The translations under genes and the position numbers were made by a program. A stretch of 64,000 nucleotides of DNA, taken from the NCBI RefSeq assembly GCF_023498005.1, contig NZ_CP097289.1:2728001-2792000 (forward strand), written 5' to 3'. A model generated the notes under the pieces. That model worked only from the letters and a program-made list of their open reading frames with translations. It was not told the origin of the DNA and did not search any database. Positions 43,862-53,392 of the stretch are shown here, one piece after another (position 1 is the stretch's first letter; the number at the start of each line of letters is the position of its first letter). Source of the DNA: Streptomyces durmitorensis. Its GTDB lineage: Bacteria; Actinomycetota; Actinomycetes; Streptomycetales; Streptomycetaceae.

Positions 43862-44554
43862 TCAGGTGGGCCGGGCGGTCGGGGGCTTGGAGAGTCCGTG
43901 TCCATAGGCGTAACGGACCGCCTGCGCGCGGTCCTTGAGCCCCGTCTTGGCGAAGAGGTTGTTGATGTGCGTCTTCACCGTCGCGGTGGAGACATGCATC
44001 GCGCGGGCGATCTCCTGGTTCGTCATCCCCTCGGCAATCAGGACGAGCACCTCGGTCTCACGCGTGGTCAGGCCGTCGGGCGGCTCCGGTGCGGGCGCGG
44101 GCAGCTCGGACTCCGAAAGCCGCTCCAGCAAGCGCCGTTGGATCTGCGGCGAGAGCCCCGCGTCGCCCGAGAGCACGTCCTCCACGGCCCGCACGATCTC
44201 CTCCCCACCGGCGTCCTTGGTCAGATAGCCGCGCGCGCCTGCCCTCAGCGCGGGGAACAGGGAGTCGTCGTCGGCGAAGGTCGTCAGCACGACAACCTGC
44301 GTTCCCGGGTACTCGGCACGGATGCGACGGGTGGCCTCCGCGCCGTCGACCCGGGGCATGCGCAGGTCCATCAGGACGACATCCGGGGCGAGTTCGGCGA
44401 CGAGCCGAACGGCCTCCTCGCCGTCGCCCCCGGAACCGACGACCTCGATACCGGGCAGCAGTCCCAGCAGCATCACGATGCCCTCGCGCACTACGGTCTG
44501 GTCGTCGACCACGATCACCCGCGCCGGCACCTTGGCGCCGCTCTCCGTCGTCAT
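43862..44554 (-). CDS. NarL/FixJ-family response regulator
   Basis: 230 residues. Receiver: IVVDDQTVVREGI, phosphorylation site VVLMDLRMPRVDG and GYLTKDAG. LuxR-type HTH: LTTRETEVLVLIAEGMTNQEIARAMHVSTATVKTHINNLFAKTGLKDRAQAV. It overlaps the kinase gene by 4 nt (ATGA), giving a DUF1453-kinase-regulator operon. Target unknown. Confidence 0.93.
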   Translation of the reverse strand: MTTESGAKVPARVIVVDDQTVVREGIVMLLGLLPGIEVVGSGGDGEEAVRLVAELAPDVVLMDLRMPRVDGAEATRRIRAEYPGTQVVVLTTFADDDSLFPALRAGARGYLTKDAGGEEIVRAVEDVLSGDAGLSPQIQRRLLERLSESELPAPAPEPPDGLTTRETEVLVLIAEGMTNQEIARAMHVSTATVKTHINNLFAKTGLKDRAQAVRYAYGHGLSKPPTARPT

Positions 44555-45693
44555 GTGGGCACCTTCAGCGTCACGATGAAGCCTTCCTCACCAGGACCGG
44601 CCGTCAGGGAGCCGCCCAGCAGCTCGGCCCGCTCCCGCATTCCGAGCAGACCGTACCCGGCCCCGGAGGCGGCGAGTTCGCCCGGCGCCCCGCCCGAATC
44701 CCGTATGTCCAGCGTCACTTCCCTCTCTTCGTACGCGAGGCGCACGAGCACCTTGGCGCCGGGCGCGTGCTTGCGGACGTTCGTCAGGGCCTCCTGCGCG
44801 ACGCGGCGCACCGCCTGTGACGCCTCGGCGGGCAGAGCGCGCCGCGCCCCCGTCACGGACACCGATGCCCTGTCCGAGGCGACCAGTTCCCGCAGGAAGT
44901 CCTCGACCGGCGTCATCTCGCCGCGCAGCGCGGAGAGTGCCTGCCGGGTCTCCTCGAGCCCTTCGCGGGCCATGGACCGCGCCGCCACCACGCGCTCGAG
45001 AATCTGATCGCGTGTCGCCTCCCCCTCGATCAGCAGACGCGCCGCCTCCAGGTGGACGAGCTGCGCTGAGAGGCTGTGCGCGAGCACGTCGTGGATCTCC
45101 CGGGCGATGCGGGCCCGCTCCGCCAGCGCGGCCGTCTCGGCCTCCGCGGTGCGGGCGGCCCGCTCCTGGGCGAGCAGCCGCTGGGCGTTGCCCCGCGCGT
45201 CGGCGTCGAGCCGCAGGGTGTACCCGGCCAGCGCGAGCCCGACGACGACGAGGCCCGTGACGAGCCAGTTGTCGTTGTTGTACGCGGCGAACGCCGCCAT
45301 CGCCAAGGGCACACAGACCGCAGCCGCCAGCAGCGGCAACCGCTCCAGGGACAGGACTGCCGTTCCGCACCAGAGGACGAGCGCCAGCACCCTCCAGTCG
45401 CCCACCTGCGCGGCATAACCGCACCCCATCAGCAGGACCAGCAGAGTGACGGAGAGCCACAGCCGATGGTCGAACGAGGTGCGCAGGAACGCCCAGACAA
45501 GCCCGGCGCAGAGCACGACCAGGCCGATCCCGGCCGCCAGGCGCCAGCCCCTGTCGTGATGGAACGCGTTCCACAGCAGGCTGCCCGCGATCACCACCCG
45601 TAGGACCCTGACGAACCACAGCCGCGCGAGGCTCTGCCCTTCCCTGGTGAGCACTTCCCGGGAGGGCCATCTCATCCACCGGTCCGAGATCAC
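44551..45693 (-). CDS. NarL-partner sensor histidine kinase (HisKA_3 type)
   Basis: 380 residues from GTG (VISDRWMRWPSREVL). Five or six membrane helices (about 30-165) replace an extracellular sensor domain. The dimerisation/phosphorylation region is RARIAREIHDVLAHSLSAQLVHLEAA, and the ATPase has AQEALTNVRKHAPGA and GAGYGLLGMRERAELLGG. Such intramembrane-sensing kinases often respond to envelope stress or antibiotics. GTGA overlap with the DUF1453 gene and ATGA overlap with the regulator. Confidence 0.92.
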   Translation of the reverse strand: MISDRWMRWPSREVLTREGQSLARLWFVRVLRVVIAGSLLWNAFHHDRGWRLAAGIGLVVLCAGLVWAFLRTSFDHRLWLSVTLLVLLMGCGYAAQVGDWRVLALVLWCGTAVLSLERLPLLAAAVCVPLAMAAFAAYNNDNWLVTGLVVVGLALAGYTLRLDADARGNAQRLLAQERAARTAEAETAALAERARIAREIHDVLAHSLSAQLVHLEAARLLIEGEATRDQILERVVAARSMAREGLEETRQALSALRGEMTPVEDFLRELVASDRASVSVTGARRALPAEASQAVRRVAQEALTNVRKHAPGAKVLVRLAYEEREVTLDIRDSGGAPGELAASGAGYGLLGMRERAELLGGSLTAGPGEEGFIVTLKVPT

Positions 45694-46202
45694 ACGGGGT
45701 CCTTCCGCATCGGCTCGTACGCCGCGTCCGCAACACCGTACGCCGGGCGGAGCAGGCCGGCCCGCTGCGCCAGCATGCCGCTGCGCACCAGGAGCGTGGC
45801 CGCGAGAGCCAGCATCAGAGCGGCGCTGCCCTGCCGCACCCCCATCAGCGCACCGATACCGAACAGACCGAGCCGCAACGCAATCCCGACGCCCCAGACG
45901 ATGGCGGTGGCCTTGGTCCCCTTGCCCCACATGGAACCGTCCGGCGCTGTCCACACATGCGTGGTCCGCGCCCAGCCGAAGCCGATGGCCAGACCGACCA
46001 GCAGCTCCGCACCGAGCAGGACGACGGCCGCCGCCTGGTGGTGGGGATCCAGCACGTCGGGCTCACGCACGGCAAGGAAGACCAGCACAGCTGGTATGAC
46101 CCACCAGCGCCTGTCCGAGGTGATCTGCTGCACCTTGAACTGACGCACGATCACCAGCGCGACGACGGCGCAGACCACCAGAACATTGGCGAGCCCAGAC
46201 AT
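45690..46202 (-). CDS. DUF1453/CcdC-like membrane protein
   Basis: 170 residues with five hydrophobic segments: MSGLANVLVVCAVVALVIV at the start, then QFKVQQITSDRRWWVIP and a repeat of TM stretches ending PAYGVADAAYEPMRKDPV. It is translationally coupled to the sensor kinase, so it may modulate signal sensing (inference). The family is uncharacterised in Streptomyces. Confidence 0.82.
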   Translation of the reverse strand: MSGLANVLVVCAVVALVIVRQFKVQQITSDRRWWVIPAVLVFLAVREPDVLDPHHQAAAVVLLGAELLVGLAIGFGWARTTHVWTAPDGSMWGKGTKATAIVWGVGIALRLGLFGIGALMGVRQGSAALMLALAATLLVRSGMLAQRAGLLRPAYGVADAAYEPMRKDPV

Positions 46203-46306
46203 GACGGCCTCCGTGGGACGAGGAAGTGCGGAGCCGATCCGAGGAGGATCGACGCCTTCGACGCTACGGAAAAGACCTGGTCAGAACATCGGAGCAGGGG
46301 TGGAAC

Positions 46307-46333
46307 GTGGGTGGAGCAGTGGGCTCCACCCAC
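46307..46333 (-). terminator. Terminator after parE
   Basis: Perfect 11-bp stem GTGGGTGGAGC/GCTCCACCCAC (46307-46317 with 46323-46333), about 90 bp past the parE stop. It also lies upstream of the DUF1453 operon. Confidence 0.75.
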
Positions 46334-46423
46334 GGGTGGAGTCCGGTCCGCATCGGCGGAACGGACGGCGTCACGCGAGCCGGCGCGTCCGTACGAGCGG
46401 AACGCACCGGCGTCACGCGAGGG

Positions 46424-48547
46424 CTACGCGTCGATGCGCGAGCGGTCCAGCGTCGCGGCTGAGCTGGTGATGAATTCCTTGCGGGGTGCCACGTCGTTGC
46501 CCATCAGGAGATCGAAGACCTGCTCGGCGGCGTCCAGGTCACCGATGTTGACCCGCCGCAGCGTGCGATAACGCGGATCCATCGTCGTCTCCGCGAGCTG
46601 GTCCGCGTCCATCTCACCCAGACCCTTGTAACGCTGAATGGAATCCTTGAACCGGATCCCCTTGCGCTGATACTCAAGGAGCGTCTCGCGCAGCTCATTG
46701 TCCGAGTACGTGTAGACGTACTTGTCCTGGCCCTTCTTCGGCTGCACCAGCTCGATCCGGTGCAACGGCGGCACCGCCGCGAAGACCCGGCCCGCCTCCA
46801 CCATCGGACGCATATAACGCTGGAAGAGGGTGAGCAGCAGGATCCGGATGTGCGCGCCGTCCACATCGGCGTCCACCAGAAGAATGATCTTCCCGTAGCG
46901 GGCCGCGTCGATGTCGAAGGTCCGCCCCGACCCCGCCCCTATGACCTGGATGATCGCCCCGCACTCGGCGTTCTTCAGCATGTCCGACACGGACGCCTTC
47001 TGAACGTTGAGGATCTTCCCCCGGATCGGCAACAACGCCTGGAACTCCGAGTTCCGCGCCAGCTTCGCCGTGCCCAGCGCCGAGTCACCCTCCACGATGA
47101 ACAGCTCGCTGCGCTCCACATCATCACTGCGGCAATCCGCCAGCTTCGCGGGCAACGAGGAGGACTCCAGGGCCGTCTTACGGCGCTGGGCATCCTTGTG
47201 CTGACGCGCCGCGATCCGCGTACGGGCCGCGGCCACCGCCTTGTCCATCACCGCCCGCGCCTGCGCCTTCGCATCACGCCTGGTCGACGTCAAAAACGCC
47301 TTGAGCTCCTTGGCGATCACCTGGGCGACAATCCGGTTGGCCGCCGAGGTGCCCAGCACCTCCTTGGTCTGCCCCTCGAACTGCGGCTCCGCCAGACGCA
47401 CCGTGACCACCGCGGTCAGCCCCTCCAGGGCGTCGTCCTTGACGATGTCGTCCTCGGCCACCCGCAGCACCTTCTGACTGCGCAGCACCTCATTCATCGT
47501 CTTCGTCAGCGAGCGCTCGAAGCCCGACACATGCGTGCCGCCCTTGGGCGTGGCAATGATGTTCACAAAGGACCGCAGCGTCGTGTCGTAGCCCGTGCCC
47601 CAGCGCATCGCCACATCCACCACGAGATCACGGGTCACCTCGGTGGGCGTCATCTGCCCGTGATCATCCAGGACCGGCACGGTCTCCTTGAAACTGCCCT
47701 GCCCCGACAGCCGCAGCACATCACACACCGCCTTGTCCTGCGCCAGATACTCACAGAACTCACTGATCCCGCCGTCGAAACGGAAGGACTCCTCCCCCTT
47801 GGTACCGCCCTCCCCCAGACCGTACTCATCACGCACCACAATCGTCAGACCCGGCACCAAAAACGCCGTCTGCCGGGCACGCTGATGCAGCGTCTCCAAA
47901 TTGAGCTTGGCATCCTTGAGGAAGATCTGGCGATCCGCCCAGTACCGCACCCGCGTACCCGTACGCGTCTTGGGGATCTTCTTGGCCTTGCGCAGCTTGG
48001 CCGACGAGTCGAAGTCGGCGTCGGGGCCGGGCTTGGCGAAGGCTCCGGGAACACCACGACGGAAGCTGATCGCGTGGGTGTGCCCCGCGCGGTCCACCTC
48101 TACGTCGAGGCGCGCGGACAGGGCGTTCACCACGGAGGCACCCACGCCGTGCAGGCCGCCGGAAGCGGCGTACGAGCCACCGCCGAACTTGCCGCCCGCG
48201 TGGAGCTTCGTCATGACGACCTCGACTCCGGAGAGGCCGGTCTTGGGCTCGACATCCACCGGGATGCCTCGGCCGTTGTCCCGGACCTCTACCGAGGCGT
48301 CGTCGTGGAGGATGACTTCGATGTGGTCGCAGTAGCCTCCCAGGGCCTCATCGACGGAGTTGTCGATGATCTCCCAGAGGCAGTGCAGCAGGCCACGGCT
48401 GTCCGTCGACCCGATGTACATGCCCGGACGCTTGCGAACGGCTTCGAGCCCCTCCAGGACGAGCAGGTGCCGCGCGGTGTAGTTGGAACCGTCCCGGTCT
48501 GCTCCGGTCAGCAATGCTGTGGACGGCACGGACGTCTCGGCGGTCAC
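46424..48547 (-). CDS. parE: DNA topoisomerase IV subunit B (GyrB-like)
   Basis: 707 residues. The ATPase domain has WEIIDNSVDEALGGYC, DNGRGIPVD, and GGKFGGGSYAASGGLHGVGASVVNALS. The transducer domain and TOPRIM follow: LFIVEGDSALGTAKLARNSE and LLVDADVDGAHIRILLL, then the C-terminal YKGLGEMDADQL. The parC gene in the same region and the separate expected gyrB elsewhere support ParE. It is the target of novobiocin-type antibiotics as a family. Confidence 0.93.
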   Translation of the reverse strand: MTAETSVPSTALLTGADRDGSNYTARHLLVLEGLEAVRKRPGMYIGSTDSRGLLHCLWEIIDNSVDEALGGYCDHIEVILHDDASVEVRDNGRGIPVDVEPKTGLSGVEVVMTKLHAGGKFGGGSYAASGGLHGVGASVVNALSARLDVEVDRAGHTHAISFRRGVPGAFAKPGPDADFDSSAKLRKAKKIPKTRTGTRVRYWADRQIFLKDAKLNLETLHQRARQTAFLVPGLTIVVRDEYGLGEGGTKGEESFRFDGGISEFCEYLAQDKAVCDVLRLSGQGSFKETVPVLDDHGQMTPTEVTRDLVVDVAMRWGTGYDTTLRSFVNIIATPKGGTHVSGFERSLTKTMNEVLRSQKVLRVAEDDIVKDDALEGLTAVVTVRLAEPQFEGQTKEVLGTSAANRIVAQVIAKELKAFLTSTRRDAKAQARAVMDKAVAAARTRIAARQHKDAQRRKTALESSSLPAKLADCRSDDVERSELFIVEGDSALGTAKLARNSEFQALLPIRGKILNVQKASVSDMLKNAECGAIIQVIGAGSGRTFDIDAARYGKIILLVDADVDGAHIRILLLTLFQRYMRPMVEAGRVFAAVPPLHRIELVQPKKGQDKYVYTYSDNELRETLLEYQRKGIRFKDSIQRYKGLGEMDADQLAETTMDPRYRTLRRVNIGDLDAAEQVFDLLMGNDVAPRKEFITSSAATLDRSRIDA

Positions 48548-48987
48548 GCGGTTCGCTCCTCGCTGAATTTCAAAAGGGGTCCTTTGGGGTAAGGACCCGG
48601 CTTCGGTTGCCGCTCAGAGGGTACCGAGGCCTGGTAGAGCCGTTGTCACGCCACCCTCGTCTCAACTCACACTAGTCCAGTGTCGCACGCTTGTTCGATC
48701 CCTCGATGGAGTGAAGCGCACGTCACGTTCCCTTCCAGGCATGAACCATTTAGGCTCCGGGCACGTCCTCATGAACAACCGGCAACCCAGCCGGCGGACG
48801 ACCGACCTGACAGACAGCGCGAAACCGTAAGACACGTAAGAGACGTAATACGGCACATTCGCCGCCAACCGGCAGCAGACAGCCGCCTCGGAAAAAACTT
48901 CGAGGAAAAGCCACGAGCGGGAACGTTTTCGGCCTGGTTGGATGTTGACCCTGGTACGACAGCTCGTCGAGCTAGAGAAGAGGCGAC
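48548..48987. other. 440-bp divergent intergenic region
   Basis: Promoter space between parE (minus) and the DUF7455-type gene (plus). A TTGACC at 48945 looks like a -35 element, but no -10 hexamer lies at proper distance. A locally repetitive 'GTAAGACACGTAAGAGACGTAA' stretch near 48825-48850 is the only other visible pattern. No ORF with good codon bias. Confidence 0.4.
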
Positions 48988-49215
48988 GTGACTACTGTTC
49001 TGACCCCCGCGAGCCCCCTGACGGCCGCTGATCGCTGCGACCGCTGCGGCGCCCAGGCATACCTGCGCGTCGTCCTGTTGAGCGGCGGTGAACTGCTCTT
49101 CTGCGCCCACCACGGCCGCAAGTTCGAGCCGGAACTCAAGAAGATCGCCGCTGAGATACAGGACGAGACGGAGCGGCTGACGGCCGTCCCGGAGACCAAC
49201 GACGAGGAACGCTGA
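48988..49215 (+). CDS. Small zinc-ribbon protein (DUF7455 type)
   Basis: 75 residues from GTG (MTTVLTPASPLTAADRC). The metal site is made of CDRCGAQA and, 20 residues later, FCAHHGRKF, followed by a helical tail with EIQDETERLTAV. It is widely conserved in Actinobacteria next to hrdB and parE. Function unknown; the fold suggests a rubredoxin-like or transcription-associated zinc protein. Confidence 0.85.
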   Translation: MTTVLTPASPLTAADRCDRCGAQAYLRVVLLSGGELLFCAHHGRKFEPELKKIAAEIQDETERLTAVPETNDEER

Positions 49216-49384
49216 CGCCTCGCACCCACGACGAGCCATCCGGCGCACGCCAGGCCGGTGACCGGGCGGCCGACCCTGCCAACCCCAGGGGCGGCCGCCC
49301 GCTCGCGTTAGACGGGCGCCCAGGTGCCTCCTCGGCGGTCCCCCGCGGCGCCGCACACTCGCCACGCGGACAACTCCCGCACTT

Positions 49385-50215
49385 TCAGCCGCGCAGAGGC
49401 ATGTCCCGCGCGACGCCCGAGATCCGCGTATAGACCCCCGGACTCCCGGCCCGCCCGCAGCCGCTCCCCCATGACACCAGGCCGATGAGCCGCCCGCGCG
49501 CGACAAGCGGACCGCCGCTGTCCCCCTGGCAGGCGTCCCGCCCGCCCTCAAGTTCCCCCGCGCACAGCATGGATGCGGCCGCATACGTTCCGTCAGAATT
49601 TCCCGGATAGGCCTCCTCGCATGTCGCATCAGGGAGTACTCGCACCTGTGCGGAGCGCAACGAACGCGCGTAATCACCCCCTCCCGTTGTGTCACCCCAC
49701 CCGTAGACAGCCGCGCGCGTGCCGGGTTCGTACGCCTGATCGCCCTCCCCGGCCATGGGGATCGCGTAGCCCTTCGGAAGCGGGCTCGCCAGCGACAGCA
49801 CCGCGACGTCACCGGAGTTCGAGTAGCTGTCGTACTCCGGATTGACCGACGCCTCGCGCACCGGAATCTCACGCCCCTTGGACGTACCCAGATCTTCCCG
49901 GCCGACGATCACCTTCAGATCTCTCATCTCGCGCAGCGGCACTCCCAGGACTTCCTCACCGAGGCAGTGCGCCGCCGTGAGGACCGTCGAGCGCCCGACC
50001 ACCACGCCTCCGCAGAACTGTCCCGAGCGCGTACCCCCGAACCGGTCACGACTGGACAGCGCCACCACCCAGGGACTGTCGGCCACCCGGACGGGACTGC
50101 CCCCGATGACGACGCTGTCGGCAGCCGCGGGGGTCGGAGAGGCCAGCGGCAGCACCCCCACCGGGGCGACAAGGGCCAATGCCGCCGTAAATGTTCGGGC
50201 GAAAGGACGAGGCAT
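49385..50215 (-). CDS. Secreted trypsin-like serine protease
   Basis: 276 residues. Signal peptide about 1-32 (LALVAPVGVLPLASPTPAAA), short propeptide, then the mature N-terminus VIGGSPV. The catalytic triad is His in LTAAHC, Asp in SGDVAVLSL and Ser in CQGDSGGPL. The specificity pocket region DACQGDSGGP points to cleavage after Arg/Lys. Six Cys form the expected disulfides. GAGGAGATCGC precedes the ATG. It lies just beyond the hrdB terminator on the same strand. Confidence 0.95.
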   Translation of the reverse strand: MPRPFARTFTAALALVAPVGVLPLASPTPAAADSVVIGGSPVRVADSPWVVALSSRDRFGGTRSGQFCGGVVVGRSTVLTAAHCLGEEVLGVPLREMRDLKVIVGREDLGTSKGREIPVREASVNPEYDSYSNSGDVAVLSLASPLPKGYAIPMAGEGDQAYEPGTRAAVYGWGDTTGGGDYARSLRSAQVRVLPDATCEEAYPGNSDGTYAAASMLCAGELEGGRDACQGDSGGPLVARGRLIGLVSWGSGCGRAGSPGVYTRISGVARDMPLRG

Positions 50216-50324
50216 GCGATCTCCTCACTCTGGGTTGCCATGGCACACCCACAGTGATCCAGCGCGGCGCGCCCCGCACCCGCGCCACGCGCGTCCGCGC
50301 CAGGGCGAACACATCGGACAAACA

Positions 50325-50360
50325 GAAGACCCGAAGCCTCGCGTGAGGCTTCGGGTCTTC
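50325..50360 (-). terminator. hrdB terminator
   Basis: Perfect 16-bp stem (50325-50340 with 50345-50360, arm GAAGACCCGAAGCCTC), loop GCGT, 19 bp past the hrdB stop codon. Confidence 0.95.
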
Positions 50361-50378
50361 CTTGTGGAGCGCTGGTGA

Positions 50379-51917
50379 CTAGTCGAGGTAGTCGCGCAGG
50401 ACCTGCGAACGCGACGGGTGACGCAGCTTCGACATCGTCTTCGACTCGATCTGGCGGATGCGCTCACGCGTCACTCCGTAGACCTTGCCGATCTCGTCGA
50501 GGGTCTTCGGCTGGCCGTCGGTGAGACCGAAGCGCATGGAGACCACGCCCGCCTCACGCTCGGACAGGGTGTCGAGCACGGAGTGCAGCTGCTCCTGAAG
50601 AAGCGTGAAGCTGACCGCGTCGGCCGGAACGACCGCTTCGGAGTCCTCGATGAGGTCACCGAACTCGCTGTCGCCGTCCTCACCCAGGGGGGTGTGGAGG
50701 GAGATCGGCTCACGGCCGTACTTCTGGACCTCGATGACCTTCTCCGGGGTCATGTCGAGTTCCTTGGCCAGCTCCTCCGGGGTGGGCTCACGGCCCAGGT
50801 CCTGGAGCATCTGGCGCTGCACGCGCGCGAGCTTGTTGATGACCTCGACCATGTGCACCGGGATACGGATGGTGCGGGCCTGGTCGGCCATGGCGCGGGT
50901 GATCGCCTGACGGATCCACCAGGTGGCGTACGTGGAGAACTTGTAGCCCTTGGTGTAGTCGAACTTCTCGACCGCGCGGATCAGACCGAGGTTGCCCTCC
51001 TGGATGAGGTCCAGGAAGAGCATGCCGCGGCCGGTGTAGCGCTTGGCCAGCGAGACCACCAGACGGAGGTTGGCCTCCAGGAGGTGGTTCTTGGCGCGGC
51101 GCCCGTCCTCGGCGATGATCTCCAGCTCACGCTTGAGCTTCGGCGCGAGCTTGTCGGCGTTCGCCAGCTTGTCCTCGGCGAACAGGCCGGCCTCGATGCG
51201 CTTGGCGAGCTCGACCTCCTGCTCCGCGTTGAGGAGCGGGACCTTGCCGATCTGCTTCAGGTAGTCCTTGACGGGGTCGGCGGTGGCACCGGCCGCGGCA
51301 ACCTGCTGGGCCGGGGCGTCGTCCTCGTCCTCGTCGGACAGTACGAAGCCTGCCTGAGGGCCCTCTTCCGTGGACTCGCCCTCACCGGGCTTGCCCTTGG
51401 CGGGAGTCTCCTCGGTGGCCTCGTCGTCCACCATCTCGTCGTCCTGCTTGGACGACTTCTTTGCCGTCGCCTTCTTGGCGACGGTCTTCTTGGCGACGGC
51501 CTTCTTTGCCGTCGTCTTCTTGGCTGCGACCTTCTTCGCGGGCGCGTCCTCAGCTGCGACATCTGCGGCCGGCGCCTCGGGGGCGGCGGTCGCGGTGGCC
51601 TGCTTAGCCGTGGCCGTCTTGACCGCGACGGTCTTGGTCGCGGTGCGCTTGGCCGGGCTCTTCGCTGCGACGCTCTTGCGGGGGCGTTTCGGCTCCGCGG
51701 CACTGACCATCAGCGTCACACCCTCTTCCTCGAGGATCTGGTTGAGGCTGCGCAGAACGTTCTTCCACTGAGTGGCCGGAATCTGGTCAGCTTCGAAGGC
51801 ACGACGCACGTCATCGCCGGCGATCTGCCCATCAGCCTTTCCCCGCTCGATGAGCGCCATGACAGAGACGGATTCGGCGATCTCCGGCGGGAGCGTACGG
51901 GATGTGCTGGCCGACAC
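50379..51917 (-). CDS. hrdB: Principal RNA polymerase sigma factor HrdB
   Basis: 512 residues from GTG ([20 protein letters not shown]), matching the S. coelicolor HrdB N-terminus I remember. Region 1.1-like, then an Ala/Lys-rich linker with repeated AKKT units (about 110-190), [11 protein letters not shown] (region 1.2), the core [20 protein letters not shown] (region 2.3-2.4), region 3, and region 4.2 [19 protein letters not shown]. It directs RNA polymerase to housekeeping promoters. AGAGG lies before the GTG. Two candidate promoters lie in the long leader. Confidence 0.98.
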   Translation of the reverse strand: MSASTSRTLPPEIAESVSVMALIERGKADGQIAGDDVRRAFEADQIPATQWKNVLRSLNQILEEEGVTLMVSAAEPKRPRKSVAAKSPAKRTATKTVAVKTATAKQATATAAPEAPAADVAAEDAPAKKVAAKKTTAKKAVAKKTVAKKATAKKSSKQDDEMVDDEATEETPAKGKPGEGESTEEGPQAGFVLSDEDEDDAPAQQVAAAGATADPVKDYLKQIGKVPLLNAEQEVELAKRIEAGLFAEDKLANADKLAPKLKRELEIIAEDGRRAKNHLLEANLRLVVSLAKRYTGRGMLFLDLIQEGNLGLIRAVEKFDYTKGYKFSTYATWWIRQAITRAMADQARTIRIPVHMVEVINKLARVQRQMLQDLGREPTPEELAKELDMTPEKVIEVQKYGREPISLHTPLGEDGDSEFGDLIEDSEAVVPADAVSFTLLQEQLHSVLDTLSEREAGVVSMRFGLTDGQPKTLDEIGKVYGVTRERIRQIESKTMSKLRHPSRSQVLRDYLD

Positions 51918-52032
51918 GAACAACCTCTCGGAACGTTGGAAAACGGCTTCCGGCCCCGTCCATTGTGGACCAGGACCGACGACCGACGACTGGGGATGGG
52001 CCGACGGCGCAGGCGGGGCCGGGGAGCTACAC

Positions 52033-52058
52033 AGCGCCGCGAACGACTGCTGTATTCC
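52033..52058 (-). promoter_or_regulatory. Candidate SigR-type promoter in the hrdB leader
   Basis: GGAAT (52058-52054, minus strand) followed after 18 nt by GCT where the consensus has GTT. SigR-dependent transcription of hrdB is known in S. coelicolor. One mismatch keeps confidence modest. Confidence 0.45.
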
Positions 52059-52081
52059 CTCCTCGGCTATCACCTCTTAGG

Positions 52082-52108
52082 TCATCGCGCTGCCCCGACG
52101 AGCGTTAC
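52082..52108 (-). promoter_or_regulatory. Candidate ECF-type promoter for hrdB
   Basis: GTAAC (52108-52104) and CGATGA (52087-52082), 16 nt apart. The 'AAC' and 'CGATGA' pair fits ECF-sigma promoters; in Streptomyces the ECF factor ShbA drives the main hrdB promoter. Confidence 0.45.
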
Positions 52109-52343
52109 GCCCAATCTACGTGGCCCGAGTCACACCCCGTAAGCGCTCAAAAGCAGCTAGATACGGTCAGAACAGTCCAGACCTAGGCCGTAATGGCCCT
52201 CCAGACGGCAACGGCCGCGTCGCCGGGTCCCTGCCGGATCCCCGAGGAACCCGCAGAAGCCCGGCGACGGTACCGCGCCAACGGAGTGATGAGGTCGGGC
52301 CGCGAGGCGCATGAGCGGGCCGTACGGACGCAGACCAGGCCCG

Positions 52344-53231
52344 TCAGTGCTCGCGGGGGGCGGGCACGACGCGCTCCACCTCAGGGTGGACGGTGAGCAG
52401 CTGACGCATGGCGGCCTCGGCACCGGGGCCGTCGCCCGCCGCGAGGGCGTCGACGATCCGCGAGTGGTGGACCAGGGACGCCTCGGTGGGACGGTCGCAG
52501 CCGGTGACCGGGCCGCCCGACACCTGGAGCGCCGCCGAGACGATGCCGGACAGGTGCTCCAGCATGCGGTTGCTCGCGAGCTGGATGAGCAGCGAGTGGA
52601 ACTCCGCGTCGGCACGGGAGAAGGTGATCCCGTCGCCCTGGCTCAGGGAGTGGCCCATGATCTCGACCATGTCGGCGAGCCGCTGCTGCACCTCCTCACG
52701 GCCGTGGCCCGCGGCGAGCCGGGCGGCGAGGGGCTCGATCGTCCAGCGCAGCTCGCTGAGTTCGCGGCGCTGGTCGTCACGCTGCGGCCCGAACGCACGC
52801 CACTCGATGATGTCCGGGTCAAGGAGGTTCCAGTCGCTGACGGGCCGCACGCGCGTCCCGACATTGGGCCTGGCGCTGACCAGGCCCTTGGCTTCAAGTA
52901 CACGCAGCGATTCCCGGACGACGGTGCGGGAGACCTCGAAACGCTGGCCGATCTCCTCGGGCACCAGCGGGCGGTCGGCACCCAGATCGCCGGAGACGAT
53001 CATCTGGCCGAGCTGCTGGACGAGTTGGCCGTGCAGGCCGCGGCCGCGGCTGCCTGCGGTGCGCCGGCCCACGCGGCCGAGATCGTGGTCGGCGCTGTCC
53101 CACGAGGGCGCGACGACGCGGTCGGCACCGGGGGCCTCGGCGTAGGGGTAGCGGTCGAGTTCGCCCGGGCCGGCGAGGCCGGAGTCTGCGGAGCGGGCGG
53201 CGGTCATCATGGTGTGCGCAAGGGTACTCAC
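52344..53231 (-). CDS. FCD-domain GntR-family regulator
   Basis: 295 residues from GTG (VSTLAHTMMTAARSADSG), with AAAGGATCC upstream. An unusual 70-residue N-terminal extension precedes the winged HTH (GDLGADRPLVPEEIGQRFEVSRTVVRESLRVLEAKGLV), and RPNVGTRVRP is the wing. The FCD domain has SELRWTIEPLAARLAAGHG, DAEFHSLLIQLASN and HHSRIVDALAAGDG, with the Asp/His metal set. A FadR/UxuR-type carboxylate sensor; target unknown. Confidence 0.9.
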   Translation of the reverse strand: MSTLAHTMMTAARSADSGLAGPGELDRYPYAEAPGADRVVAPSWDSADHDLGRVGRRTAGSRGRGLHGQLVQQLGQMIVSGDLGADRPLVPEEIGQRFEVSRTVVRESLRVLEAKGLVSARPNVGTRVRPVSDWNLLDPDIIEWRAFGPQRDDQRRELSELRWTIEPLAARLAAGHGREEVQQRLADMVEIMGHSLSQGDGITFSRADAEFHSLLIQLASNRMLEHLSGIVSAALQVSGGPVTGCDRPTEASLVHHSRIVDALAAGDGPGAEAAMRQLLTVHPEVERVVPAPREH

Positions 53232-53392
53232 GGATCCTTTGTCGGCGTGGCTCCCAACTCCCTTGAGGTCTTTGGTGAAAAGCACACGAAAGGGTGATCG
53301 CTTACCCCGCCGCAATTGACGCCTTATCGGAAAGAAATGGGCGTTCTCCGGGGAGTTGCGCGCAGCTCGCGAACAGAAGTGCCGGACGGTCG

